64,000 bases of DNA, taken from NCBI RefSeq assembly GCF_000317305.3, contig NC_023036.2, positions 1,984,001-2,048,000 of the forward strand, read 5' to 3'. The notes under the pieces are model-generated. The model saw nothing but the letters and a program-made list of their open reading frames with translations. It was not told the origin of the DNA and did no database searches. Both the position numbers and the translations under genes were made by a program. Of this stretch, positions 45,633 to 56,400 are shown piece by piece; position 1 is the first letter of the stretch, and each line of letters starts with the position of its first letter. The DNA comes from Mycolicibacterium neoaurum VKM Ac-1815D. Its GTDB lineage: Bacteria > Actinomycetota > Actinomycetes > Mycobacteriales > Mycobacteriaceae.

Positions 45633-46711
45633 TCCGCGAGTCGCCTGCCGAGCGGCACAGGCCGTCCGTCCATCCATGACGAATCGATCGTTCGGTCCAG
45701 CTCGTCGAGATCCAACTCGATGTCGAGGGCGTGAGCCAGAACGTGCACCGCCAGGCGGGGCGGGATCGCGTTTCCGATTTGTTGCCCGATGTCGAGACCG
45801 GACCACGGATAATCGAGCGGGAACGTCTGCAGTCTCCCCGCTTCCTGATAGGTGAAGCGGTCCTCGTCGCCATCCTTCAGGTGAAGGCGATTGCGCATCA
45901 CCTTTCCCGTTATGGTCGCCGACGGTTCATCGGAGCGGCGCCGGCCTCGGTTGCGAGGATCCCCCCCGCTACCGTAATTCGAGATCACGGTGAAATGTTC
46001 TCGATGGTTCAGCGCTTCGCCCATCGAAACCCAAGGCTTGAGCTCCAACGCGCCCTGCTCTACTCCGCTGCGCCGGTAGGCTTGATGGGTCGGCGCAGGC
46101 AGCGACACTCTCCCGTCGCCGAGTCGCGCGATCAGGATTGCCCGTCGCCGTGTCTGCGGAACACCGAACTCCTCCGTCCGGAGTATTCCCGAAGCGACTC
46201 CGTAGCCGTTGCGTCTGAGGATGCTGCCGTACACCTCCCAGACCGGAAGAACTGCAGGGACCTGTTCGAGGACGATTGCTCGGAAGGGCCGGCGCGCACG
46301 CATGGCGAGTAGTGCCCAGCGCAAGGGCTCGAGGACCAGCCCGGTCCTGTCGTCTGCGAACCCACCGCGCGGGATTCCGTCACTTGGGTCGGCCGCCATG
46401 TCTTCGGCCTGCTCGACGATCTGGTCCAGGGCCTGCCTGCCCGAACCGGTGCCTGCGACGGTGAACGTCTGGCACGGCGGTCCGCCGGTCAGCACGTTGG
46501 CTTCGGGGAAACTGTCGGGACCGAAATCTCTGACATCCCCCTCGTGAGTCACGAGGCCGGCCGCACGGCGGGTGGCGCACGCATTCGGATCCCACTCGAT
46601 GCCTTCTACCGGGATCTCCAGCCATGTCGCACCGACGTCCAAGCCGCCCGGACCGGCGAACAGGTCGATGATCTGTGGCTGCGGCTCCGTGGTGACGTCT
46701 TCCCGCGGCAT
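45608..46711 (-). CDS. DNA (cytosine-5-)-methyltransferase
   Basis: The 367-residue enzyme starts at ATG 46711 (MPREDVTTEPQPQIIDLFAG). It has motif I DLFAGPGGLDVG (about 16-27), motif IV GGPPC with catalytic Cys80, motif VI with E149 in VLEQV, motif VIII QTRRRAILIAR, a short target-recognition region and motif X IGNAIPP. It methylates cytosine C5 in a sequence not predictable here. It is divergent from the large helicase operon and convergent with vsr. In a DISARM-type locus it may mark self DNA, as DrmMII does, or it may be an R-M-like module without a visible restriction enzyme. Confidence 0.93.
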   Translation of the reverse strand: MPREDVTTEPQPQIIDLFAGPGGLDVGATWLEIPVEGIEWDPNACATRRAAGLVTHEGDVRDFGPDSFPEANVLTGGPPCQTFTVAGTGSGRQALDQIVEQAEDMAADPSDGIPRGGFADDRTGLVLEPLRWALLAMRARRPFRAIVLEQVPAVLPVWEVYGSILRRNGYGVASGILRTEEFGVPQTRRRAILIARLGDGRVSLPAPTHQAYRRSGVEQGALELKPWVSMGEALNHREHFTVISNYGSGGDPRNRGRRRSDEPSATITGKVMRNRLHLKDGDEDRFTYQEAGRLQTFPLDYPWSGLDIGQQIGNAIPPRLAVHVLAHALDIELDLDELDRTIDSSWMDGRPVPLGRRLADQVPVALD

Positions 46712-46918
46712 GCCACAGATGCTAGCCGGCGCGCGTTGCATGCACCACGGCGGCGCGCAGCTGATTTCCGTCGGACCGCCGGTACCGAATACAGCCGATC
46801 GTGAGATCTTCTCGCGGAGTGACAACAAATTGTCGGACGCGAATGATAGACACACTTATGAGGCGACGTTCAGCGTCGCAGTCAATATTTGCTGTCGGTG
46901 ATTGGTGGGGGCTGAGCC

Positions 46919-49900
46919 GTGGTAGCCAGGAGTTGGACCGATCCTGATCCTGCGTTGGGGGGACTGGTCGATGATTTTCGCGATCGATGTATTCGGGTCT
47001 ACATCGAGGATCCGAACCGCGTGGAGGAGGACGCCGGCAAGGAGCGCGGTATTGCTGAGGGCGGGTATGGCCGCAAGCAGATCCAGGAACTCGTCCAGAA
47101 CTCGGCCGATGCGCTCCAGGGCGCACCGGGACGCATTCAAGTCAGCCTGACCGACGGCGCGCTCTATGTCGCGAACGAGGGTAAAGCGTTCGAGGACACG
47201 GGTGTTCGAGCCCTGCTGTACACTCACCTGTCCAACAAGATCGGCACCGAGATCGGGCGGTTCGGGTTGGGATTCAAGTCGATCAGTGGCATCTCGGACA
47301 ATCCGCAGGTCTTCAGTCGATCGGTGTCGTTCGAGTTCAGTCGAGCGCAGTCGGCAGATCAACTGTCGACCGAGCTGGAACGGCACTATCAACCGTCGGA
47401 CATCCCGGCGCTTCGCCTGGCGTGGACGCTCGACCCGGTGGCAGAATTTCGCACCGACCCGCATCTCGCCGAGCTGTCGACGTGGGCGACCACCGTGGTC
47501 AAGGTGCCGCTCAAGGACGGAGCGGAATCGCAGCTTTCCACTGAGATGGAGGAGTTCGACGAGTCTTTCAATCTTTTTGCGCCGCATGTACGGATCCTCG
47601 ATCTGGTCGATCACATCAAGCCTGTGTCACGCCGATTTGCGGCTTCGAAGAAGGGGAACCGGGTCACCCTGACGACGCCGGATGGCGACAGGGAGTGGTT
47701 GGTCGTATCCAAACAGCACGAGCCTTCATCCCGCGCGCTGGAGTCGGCAGGTCATTCGGCTCGGAGGGATTCGGTCATGGTCAGCTGGGCGCTGCCCTTG
47801 AGCGGTGCGGTGGGTGTCGGCCGGCTGTCCGCCTACTTTCCGGTGAAGTCCGATGTCACCCTCAGCGGCCGGATCAACGCACCTTGGAAGCTCTCTGACG
47901 ACCGAATCAACGTGATCGAGTGCCTGTTCAATCTGGAGATTCTCGAAGATGTCGTACCTAAGCTTGTCGTCTCGGCGCGGAAGGATCTGGTCGACGACGA
48001 CGCTTATGGCCGATACATCGATGTTCTTCCGGCCCGCGGCAAGGAAGCCAGGAGTTGGGCCGACAAGGTACTCAATGAGCCCGTTTACCGGGAACTGAGG
48101 GACTCACGGTGTCTGCCCGATCTGGACGGTCAGTTGCGGGCGCCGTCTGCGCTGCAGCGTGTGCCGGACGACGTCATGGAATACGCCAAGATGTGGCTGG
48201 CGGTCGCGGGCAATCGTGGCGACTGGGTCCACCCGGAATGCACCAGCACCACTGAGCGAAGGTCCAAAGTGGATCGCCTCATGAGCGACGGCGACCGCGT
48301 GAAGCCTCCAGGCAGGGTGCTTCATTGGCTGCAGTCGGTTGTGGCGGAGCCGGGGCCGAGCCAGTCCGCAGCAGCGGTCGAGTTGGCTGCGCAACTGATC
48401 GGCAAAGGCGGCAACACGGAAATGGAAGTCCGAGACGCCCGGATCGTGCTCCTTGAGAACGGGTCGATGGCCCAGCCGGTACGCGGGCGCTGCTTCCTGC
48501 GGACCAAGCCGGACCAGCAGGGCAGCTCGTTCATTGACAGCGATGTAGCAGCGCGTGCCACGGCAGTCGCCGCACTGGAGGCGCTCGGAGTCACCGCCTT
48601 CGAAGACGGCGGCGAGATGCTCCAGTTACTCACCGAGCTCAGGCGCACGGGCAAGGTGGACTGGGACGAATTGTGGATTGCAATGCGTGGGTCTGGTGTT
48701 CACCGGGTTCATGAAGCCTTCGAGAGCGTCCTCGAAGGTCGCGCCGCGCGAATCATCAACGTGAAGAACGGTAATGGCCGATGGGTGCTCCCGCAGGGCC
48801 TGTACTTCGCGGGCGAATGTCTGAAACAGCTCCGAGAGGATGGCGACTACCTGGTCGACGGCGCGTACCACGCCAGTGATCAGGAGCTTCTGTACATGTT
48901 GGGGGTGCGATCCCGGCCGTCACGGATGGCTGCTGGGTCGACTGAGCGGTGGGTGTCGAAGTACGCGAACGAGGTCCGGCATCGGATCGGTGACGAACTC
49001 TCGCTGGGAGTCCAGCCGCGTCAAGCGCTCGTCATCGATGGCCTTGATGCTGTTCTGGGACCCCTCGAATGTCTGCCTGACCTCAGCGTCACCAACCGGA
49101 CCGCTCTGACTGTCGCCCTCCTCAACGATGTTGACGTCCCGCGTGTAAGAGTCAGCCACCCGAACGTACCGAAGACCGCCCGCTACGTCGCGCCCGAAAT
49201 CTGGTGGGCGAGGCAGGAGGGCTTCTTGCCGACAGTGCTCGGACCGACACCGATTTCTGACGCTTTCGTCGCTCACGTGGAGGACGCACCGGACGGACTG
49301 CTGCCGTGTGTGACCCAGGTTGTTCTTAGCCCCGACGCTGAGCGGGTACTGAAGCTGAAGACGAAAATCAGCGATCTCGAACCGACCGGGTTCCGCAAGC
49401 TTGTTCAGGCGCACGTCGCAAAGAACGACATTCAACGTGTGAGCCAGAGCTATGCGTGGTGGTGCTGGACTCACGAAGAGGTTGGCCCGCCGGAGCTGAT
49501 GTGGATACACAGAGGCGGCGAGTGGTCGGAATGCGAGCGCACCAGCGTTGCCGTGGTGCACAGTTCGGATGCGCTGGCCGAGCTTGAGCAGTTCGGCATA
49601 CCGTGCATATTGGTCGACTCCGCCGAAGATGTGCATTCCCTCAGCACATTCTGGGGATGTCTGGAAGATCGCGGCCTACCCGTGACCTACTCGTACGAAA
49701 CGAGTGCAGAGCCCGTCCTCCTCAGCGACGTGTTCCCGGTGCTGGACGCGCTTGAAACCGATGGCGAACTCGATGGTCTGATCCTCCAGAAGTGCCTCTC
49801 CCTGAGCAAGGTTGCAGCCGTTCCAGGACAGCCGGAAGTGCGCATTGCATGCGCATCCGGCCGTGAGTCGAACCGAATTCTTGTCACCGGAACCACCGAC

Positions 49901-51625
49901 TCACAAATGCTGAAACAAGTTCTGGGGCAGCTGCTCTACGACGATTCCGATCGACACGTGGACGCGCTACTCAAGGACATGGACAGAAGGAAGAACTCCC
50001 AGCAGGTCCGTGCGGTGAGAAACGCGAGATCAGATGCTGAACGTCTCCTCATGCTCGTCGGAGAAGATCGACTACGACCGCTCATCCCGAAGGATGCTCT
50101 CAGCTACCTCGTCAACGAGGGCACTCTGGAGCCGCGCGGGCATGCGCTGGCCGAGTTGTGTGTGAGCATGCTGGGTGTCCGTGCGCTGGAACGTGCTTGC
50201 AAGGTCGATCCGGCTGGACTTCCCGTCGCGCCACCCTCCACCTGGGCGGGATCGTTCGCCACCCGAAAGTGGGTGAACAACTTCGGCTTCGGCGACGAGT
50301 GGGCGGGACGGCCGGCACGGCAGCGAAACAAGCCGACCGAGTACATCGACGGCCCGACGCAGCTCGAGAAACTGCATGACTATCAGCAAGTGGTGTCAGA
50401 ACGACTGCGCAACGTGTTGATCAGCAACGAACGCGCCTACATTTCGCTGCCGACGGGTGCGGGCAAAACACGCGTGGCGGTCCAGACGATCATCGAAGCC
50501 ATCAGTTCTGGCGACCTCGACCGGTTCAGCTCGAGCGGCGCCTTCGCCGGCCCGATCCTGTGGCTGGCAGACGGGGAAGAGCTCTGCGAGCAGGCTATCG
50601 ATGCGTGGTCTTATTTGTGGCGTTCTGTCGGACGGCAAGACACACAACTCATTTGCAGCCGGTTCTGGTCGTCCTACGAGATGGAAGAGGAGGTCGGCGG
50701 TGTCCAGGTCGTCGTGGCGACATGGCAGAAGATCAAGTCGCGGGCCGTCGGCAACGACTCATATGCCTGGTTGGCCGAAGCACCGATCGTCATCATCGAC
50801 GAGGCGCACGGTGCCTACACCCCCTCTTACACAACAATTCTGGAGTGGCTGGGTCGATCGATCCGAGAGCGCGACAAGACACTGGTCGGGCTGACGGCAA
50901 CGCCGTTCCGAGGACGCCGTGACAGCGCGCAAACCGAACTGTTGCTTCGGCGATTCGGTGGCAATCAGCTGGACGAAGGAGTGTTCGGCGAGGATCTCCC
51001 GCAGGTGCGGCTGCAGCGGGATCGGGTGCTCGCGCGTGCCCGTCTTGAGATCATCGACGGCGTGTCCATCGACCTGTCTGACCGTGAGATCGATGACTTC
51101 AAGAAGCTCGGATGGTTGGCCAAGAGCGCCGAGATCCGTCTCGGTCGTAACGAGGACCGTACCCGTACGATCGTCGACTCGATCATGGGTAGGCCACAGG
51201 ACTGGCAGATCGTGGTCTTCGCCGCATCGGTCGAGAACGCCCAGACTCTCGCGACCCTGCTGACACTCCAGGGCCGATCCGCGGCGTCGATCGATCAAGA
51301 CACGAGCCCCGAGGATCGGAGGGTGGCAATCGAGCGGTTCAAGGCGGGAGAGCTGAAGGTACTGACGAACTACGCGGTGCTGTCTCAAGGGTTTGACGCG
51401 CCGAAGACGGATGCCGTGTACATCACCCGTCCAACCAGCAGTGAGGTTCGATATATGCAGATGGTGGGTCGAGGTCTACGCGGGCCGAAGAACGGTGGTA
51501 CCGAAGAAGTTCTCATAGTCAACATGCTCGACAACCTCCTTGAGTTCGCCGACAGCATCGTCTACGAGACCTTGAAGGAGATTACCGAAGCAGATCAGGT
51601 CCAGGAGTCCGCCGGTGTCGGGTGA
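46919..51625 (+). CDS. GHKL ATPase - SF2 helicase fusion (1568 aa)
   Basis: The protein starts at GTG 46919. The N-terminus is a GHKL (Hsp90/sacsin-type) ATPase: N-box E57...N61...D64 (IQELVQNSADAL), G1-like box VANEGKAF (85-92), G2 GRFGLGFKSISG (113-124). Roughly 900 residues of unassigned sequence follow, with a late conserved-looking WVNNFGFGDEWAGRP stretch. The C-terminal SF2 helicase has Walker A LPTGAGKT (about 1178-1185), DEAH at 1294-1297, LTATPF, and motif VI QMVGRGLRG (1514-1522). Helicases of this COG1061-like type translocate on duplex DNA. The fused ATPase suggests a nucleotide-controlled conformational switch. It is first in the defence operon and overlaps the UvrD-like gene. 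The exact function is unknown. Confidence 0.85.
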   Translation: MVARSWTDPDPALGGLVDDFRDRCIRVYIEDPNRVEEDAGKERGIAEGGYGRKQIQELVQNSADALQGAPGRIQVSLTDGALYVANEGKAFEDTGVRALLYTHLSNKIGTEIGRFGLGFKSISGISDNPQVFSRSVSFEFSRAQSADQLSTELERHYQPSDIPALRLAWTLDPVAEFRTDPHLAELSTWATTVVKVPLKDGAESQLSTEMEEFDESFNLFAPHVRILDLVDHIKPVSRRFAASKKGNRVTLTTPDGDREWLVVSKQHEPSSRALESAGHSARRDSVMVSWALPLSGAVGVGRLSAYFPVKSDVTLSGRINAPWKLSDDRINVIECLFNLEILEDVVPKLVVSARKDLVDDDAYGRYIDVLPARGKEARSWADKVLNEPVYRELRDSRCLPDLDGQLRAPSALQRVPDDVMEYAKMWLAVAGNRGDWVHPECTSTTERRSKVDRLMSDGDRVKPPGRVLHWLQSVVAEPGPSQSAAAVELAAQLIGKGGNTEMEVRDARIVLLENGSMAQPVRGRCFLRTKPDQQGSSFIDSDVAARATAVAALEALGVTAFEDGGEMLQLLTELRRTGKVDWDELWIAMRGSGVHRVHEAFESVLEGRAARIINVKNGNGRWVLPQGLYFAGECLKQLREDGDYLVDGAYHASDQELLYMLGVRSRPSRMAAGSTERWVSKYANEVRHRIGDELSLGVQPRQALVIDGLDAVLGPLECLPDLSVTNRTALTVALLNDVDVPRVRVSHPNVPKTARYVAPEIWWARQEGFLPTVLGPTPISDAFVAHVEDAPDGLLPCVTQVVLSPDAERVLKLKTKISDLEPTGFRKLVQAHVAKNDIQRVSQSYAWWCWTHEEVGPPELMWIHRGGEWSECERTSVAVVHSSDALAELEQFGIPCILVDSAEDVHSLSTFWGCLEDRGLPVTYSYETSAEPVLLSDVFPVLDALETDGELDGLILQKCLSLSKVAAVPGQPEVRIACASGRESNRILVTGTTDSQMLKQVLGQLLYDDSDRHVDALLKDMDRRKNSQQVRAVRNARSDAERLLMLVGEDRLRPLIPKDALSYLVNEGTLEPRGHALAELCVSMLGVRALERACKVDPAGLPVAPPSTWAGSFATRKWVNNFGFGDEWAGRPARQRNKPTEYIDGPTQLEKLHDYQQVVSERLRNVLISNERAYISLPTGAGKTRVAVQTIIEAISSGDLDRFSSSGAFAGPILWLADGEELCEQAIDAWSYLWRSVGRQDTQLICSRFWSSYEMEEEVGGVQVVVATWQKIKSRAVGNDSYAWLAEAPIVIIDEAHGAYTPSYTTILEWLGRSIRERDKTLVGLTATPFRGRRDSAQTELLLRRFGGNQLDEGVFGEDLPQVRLQRDRVLARARLEIIDGVSIDLSDREIDDFKKLGWLAKSAEIRLGRNEDRTRTIVDSIMGRPQDWQIVVFAASVENAQTLATLLTLQGRSAASIDQDTSPEDRRVAIERFKAGELKVLTNYAVLSQGFDAPKTDAVYITRPTSSEVRYMQMVGRGLRGPKNGGTEEVLIVNMLDNLLEFADSIVYETLKEITEADQVQESAGVG

Positions 51626-53429
51626 AACCATGTGGGAGGTCGAGCTCAATGATGAGCAACTCAACGTAGTCGAAGCACCCGCTGACGCGCGGCTACTGGT
51701 GATCGCTGGAGCCGGCCAAGGCAAGACCGAGGTTGTGGTCAGCCGAATCCGCAGCCTCGTCCAGGACGAGGGGCTGGTGCCCTCGGATGAGGTACTCGTC
51801 CTGAGCTTCTCCCGTGCCGCGGTATCTGCTGTCCGAACCCGGTTGGATGTGCGGGACGTGGCCGCACCGAACGTCCGGACCTTCGACTCGTTCGCCAGCG
51901 TCTTGTTGCTGGCGGTTGACATCCAACCCGAAGGCAGTTTCGATGCCCGCATTCGCCGTGCGACGCAGGTGCTCAGGGAGGCGAAACAGCCGCCTGAAGA
52001 CGTGGAGTTCCTGCGACACGTCATCCTCGACGAGGTACAAGACCTGGTCGGGGACCGGGCAGATTTCGTGCTGGCGCTGCTGAACCGGCTTGACAAGAAT
52101 GCCGGAATCACAGCGCTCGGAGACCCACTGCAGGGGGTATACGACTTCCAGCTCGATGATTCTGTCAGCAGGACTTCCGCAGCGAAGGTCTTCGAAACGT
52201 TGACCGAATCCTTCGGCTGCGACACCGTCGGCCTGGGCAAGAATTACCGAGCCCAGGGAAAGATGCCGAAACAAGCCGTTGTCCTGGGTGAGAAGCTTCG
52301 AGAACTCGACGATGGCGACATTGCCGAGGAACTGATCGAGGATCTGTTGCTCGACATTCCGGATCGGGGAGAGATCGCCGATTGGTACAGCCTCGTCACC
52401 CCGGACCGAGGTAAGAGGACTGCGGTCCTGTGCACGACCAATGCAGAAGTACTACGGGTCTCGCGATACTTCAACGAAAAGGCTGTGGCGCACGCTGTCC
52501 GCAGGCAGTCCCAGGATTTCGGTGCTGCGCGGTGGATTGCAGGTGCTCTCGGTCCGCTGCCCGGACCAAAGGAACGCCAATCTGAGGTCGAAGCCGCGCT
52601 CGAGCGTCTGTTGACCGAGAACGATGTGTCGCAGAAGTGGGCGGAGCTGAAGTCCATCGAAGGCCGCACGAGTAGTTATGATTCGTTGGACATCAGCAGA
52701 GTTCACAGTCTTGTCAAGGCACGGGCTTTACCGCTCCCCCTCACAGAACCCGACTACAGCTCGGTGATCGTGTCGACCATCCATCGCGCCAAGGGCTTGG
52801 AGTTCGATACCGTCTTCATCGTCGATCCCAACTGGTTGCCGGAAGACGAGGAGAGCTGGACGAGGGTGCGTCGCGAATACGTGGCATTGAGCCGAGCGCG
52901 CGATCACATCTACACCTGCAGGTTGCCCCAGTCGAAGACGAAGATCAAGGCCGACGATCGGCTCGGCCGGTTCAAAGAGGAAGCCTGGAGCAGGAAGAAG
53001 CGCGGGGCGACATGGACCAAGGCCTTCGAATTCCTTTACGGCGACGTGGAAACGGCATACCCGGCATCGACACACACAGTCGATGCCAGTCAGATCCAAC
53101 AGACACTGCGATCGTTGGATCAGGTCGGCATGAGAGTTTATGCGGAACTCGACGAAGCCGAGTCCACCGATGAATCCCCGTCGTACCTGCTGGTGACACA
53201 AGATCAGCAACCTCTTGGACGCACCAGCGCTGCGTTCGATAGCACCTTTCAGAAGACGTTCGGCTGGTTGAAGAACCGCCCGACGGTCATCGATGGGCTC
53301 ACCCTGGTATCGGTGGAGACAGTCGCAGGTGATTACCGCGAGTCGGAAATGGCCGGCCTCGGGAGCTCGGGATTCTGGCTGGTGCCACGAATAACCGGCC
53401 TGGCCCGCCCTGACTTGAACACAACCTAG
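51615..53429 (+). CDS. UvrD/PcrA-like SF1 helicase
   Basis: The 604-residue protein (GTG 51615; ATG 51630 is possible) has SF1A motifs: Walker A GAGQGKTE (32-39), motif II DEVQD (139-143), a motif III-like LGDPLQGVYDF, motif V STIHRAKGLEFDTVFIVDP and motif VI EYVALSRARDHIY. It is shorter than UvrD (about 720-780), so the 2B and C-terminal parts are reduced. The last 120 residues are of unknown fold. It overlaps the ATPase-helicase gene by 11 bases and precedes drmA by 14, so it is built into the operon. A role in unwinding or processing invading DNA is likely. Confidence 0.88.
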   Translation: MSGETMWEVELNDEQLNVVEAPADARLLVIAGAGQGKTEVVVSRIRSLVQDEGLVPSDEVLVLSFSRAAVSAVRTRLDVRDVAAPNVRTFDSFASVLLLAVDIQPEGSFDARIRRATQVLREAKQPPEDVEFLRHVILDEVQDLVGDRADFVLALLNRLDKNAGITALGDPLQGVYDFQLDDSVSRTSAAKVFETLTESFGCDTVGLGKNYRAQGKMPKQAVVLGEKLRELDDGDIAEELIEDLLLDIPDRGEIADWYSLVTPDRGKRTAVLCTTNAEVLRVSRYFNEKAVAHAVRRQSQDFGAARWIAGALGPLPGPKERQSEVEAALERLLTENDVSQKWAELKSIEGRTSSYDSLDISRVHSLVKARALPLPLTEPDYSSVIVSTIHRAKGLEFDTVFIVDPNWLPEDEESWTRVRREYVALSRARDHIYTCRLPQSKTKIKADDRLGRFKEEAWSRKKRGATWTKAFEFLYGDVETAYPASTHTVDASQIQQTLRSLDQVGMRVYAELDEAESTDESPSYLLVTQDQQPLGRTSAAFDSTFQKTFGWLKNRPTVIDGLTLVSVETVAGDYRESEMAGLGSSGFWLVPRITGLARPDLNTT

Positions 53430-53443
53430 GAGTTGAAGCCTCG

Positions 53444-56400
53444 ATGGCAAATCTTGCTGAGCAATACGGATTTCGCGACGACATCGTCGATGAGTTGATC
53501 AAGGATCTGGTCGGACCGGGGGAGGGGGATGACGAGGTCATCACCGATCTTCCGCTGGACCGGTACGTCGCCGGTGTTCTCTGGCCGGCAGACGGTGTGC
53601 TGCAGGAAGCAGCGGAGCCCGTCAGCGGGGAGGCCGAGGAGAACGACGTCGGTGACAGTCCAATCTCCCAGGCACTGATGCGTTATCCGACCTCGATGGG
53701 GATCACGTTCTCCGTTGATTTGGCAATGGCTTCATCGGTGCAAATCGCCGTCACGGCAGCCAGGTACGTTCCAACGGGTGCCGGCGGGCATCAAGACTCT
53801 GCTGATTCTCAGCGTCCGACGCGGCGTAAGCAGATCGAAAAGCCGGCCTCCTGGACGCGTCACCCGCAGGTCATCGATCTCATCGACTGGGACGTCGCGA
53901 CGCCGGGCGCGAGAAGGATCGATGTCGTACCGGGTCTTCAACTCTACGTCTACACCCGTGTTCCGAAAAACGAGCGAGTAGCGGTGTCGGTCGCATTGCG
54001 CAATACACAGGTGCCGCCCAAGGGCGAACTGCGTGACGGGTTTGCGTGGTTTCAGGTCGGACTGGAAGCGCGGTCGCCCGAACAGGCCATCGTCGACCGA
54101 TCCTCGTACGGTGTACTCAGTGAGGATGCCGACCTACGCTCGGCTGCATTGTTGTACCGCAACGCGCGGGTCTTCGCGATCGGCCACGGTTGTGCTGCCA
54201 CGTGGGATCGCGACGGAACGTCTTCTCACGTCGGCGGGGTGTCAACTACCTTCATTCCTCGTCAGGAGATCTCCAGGGCGAAACCCGGCGGTGTCAGCTC
54301 CGCTGTAGACCTTCGAATGTCTTTCTTGAGCAATGCCTCCGACGACGAATTGGCTTGGAATCTCGGCCAGTTGGTCACCGAGTACCGGGAGTGGATCGAC
54401 CGGCTGAGCGAGAGCGTTCAGCGGGGCGAGGCCGACGTCGAGGACGGCCTGAAGGTCGTCGCCGAGGAGCATGTCGCGCGTGCTCGGAACGCGGCTGAAC
54501 GAATGCAGAACGGAATCGATCTGATCGTCACCGATGCCGATGCTGGACGTGCGTTCCGGCTCGCGAACGCCGCAATGCAGATGCAGCGTGCACGCCAGGA
54601 CTGGGTCCGAAGCGGTGCCGTAGGGGCGGTGGGTGACGGAGCCGCGCAGAGTTGGAGACCGTTCCAGATCGCCTACATCCTGTTGAATCTGCCGGGCCTT
54701 GCCGATGCGGATCACGAGGACCGCGACATTGCGGACCTCTTGTGGTTTCCCACCGGTGGTGGCAAGACAGAGGCCTATCTCGGTCTGGTTGCGTTCACGA
54801 TCTTTCACCGCCGGCTCAAAGACTCCGACACGCTCGGTGTGGCCGTCATCATGCGCTACACCCTGCGGCTGCTGACAATTCAACAGTTCGAACGTGCCAC
54901 CATGCTGATGTGTTCGCTGGAGCGGATACGTCAGCGTGAGAACGACCTCGGGGACCGCCCGTTCTCGATCGGCCTGTGGGTTGGACAGGCGGCCACCCCG
55001 AACACGTTGGTCGAAGCTCGTAAGTCACTGAACGCCATCGCCGATGGCCGGGAACTGAACGAGAAGAACCCGGTGCAGCTGACCCAGTGCCCGTGGTGCG
55101 GTCAGGATCTGAACGACACTCATTATTCGGTGGTCAAGCCACCTGATGAACGGCTCAGGATTGCGTGCGGGAACAATGCATGTGACTTTCGAAACGGGCT
55201 TCCGGCCTATGTCGTCGACCAAGACATCTACCGAGTGCGACCGGAACTCGTCCTGGGCACCGTCGACAAATTCGCGCAGATGGCGTGGAACGAAAAAGTT
55301 CGAAACCTGTTTGCCCGGGACGGAGTCGGTACTGCGCCGTCCCTGATCATCCAGGACGAGCTGCATCTGATCTCCGGTCCGCTCGGCTCGATCGTCGGGC
55401 TGTACGAAGCCGCGATCGACGCCGCCTGTGGACAACTGACATCCGAAGGGGTCATCCGCGGCCGTCCGAAGGTCATCGCCTCGACGGCGACCATCCGCCG
55501 CGCCGACCGTCAGATCTGCGCTGTGTTCAACCGTCGCGCCGAGCAATTCCCACCCCCCGGGATTGATCCCGATCAGTCCTTCTTCGCAGAACCGGCTCCG
55601 CGCGACCTCTACGGCACGCGCGAGTACATCGGTGTGATGGCGCCGGGTACCAGTCACGCGACGTTGATGGTTCGGGTCTACGCGGCCATACTGCAGGCAG
55701 CCCAGGGTCTTTCCGGTAGCCCCGAGGCCAGGGATCCATACTGGACGCTCCTTGGATATTTCAATAGCCTCCGGGTGCTCGGCAGCGCGAATCTCCAAGT
55801 GGAAGGCGACGTTCGAGACCGACTACAACTTGTCGCCCGGCGCAAACAGGCGGCGCCGCGCGATCTGAGGCCGCCGGTCGAGCTGACCAGCCGTGTTCCG
55901 TCTGCCGAGATCCCGCGCACGCTGAAGAGTCTCGAGAAGGACGTCTCCTCCGGTTCGGCCAATGATGTGGTCCTTGCCACCAACATGATCTCCGTCGGTG
56001 TCGACATTGACCGGCTAGGGCTGATGGCGGTGATGGGGCAACCCCAGTCGAGTGCCGAGTACATCCAGGCCACCAGCCGCGTCGGACGTCAGCACCCTGG
56101 TTTGGTCGTCACAATCTTCAACTCTGCACGTTCACGTGACCGGTCGCATTACGAGAACTTCGTGCCCTATCACCAAGCGTTGTACCGCGCAGTCGAGGCC
56201 ACCAGTGCCACGCCGTTCGCCGCTCGCGCGCGGGATCGAGCACTGCACGGAGTGCTCGTCTCGATTGCCCGTCTCCTGGTCGATGACCTCGCAGCCAACG
56301 AGTCGGCTCACAACGCGACTGCTCGATACGACGAGCTCGCGCAGCTCGTGGAGTTCCTGGAGCAGCGCGCGCAGGCCGTCACCGACCCGGAGGAAGCAGA

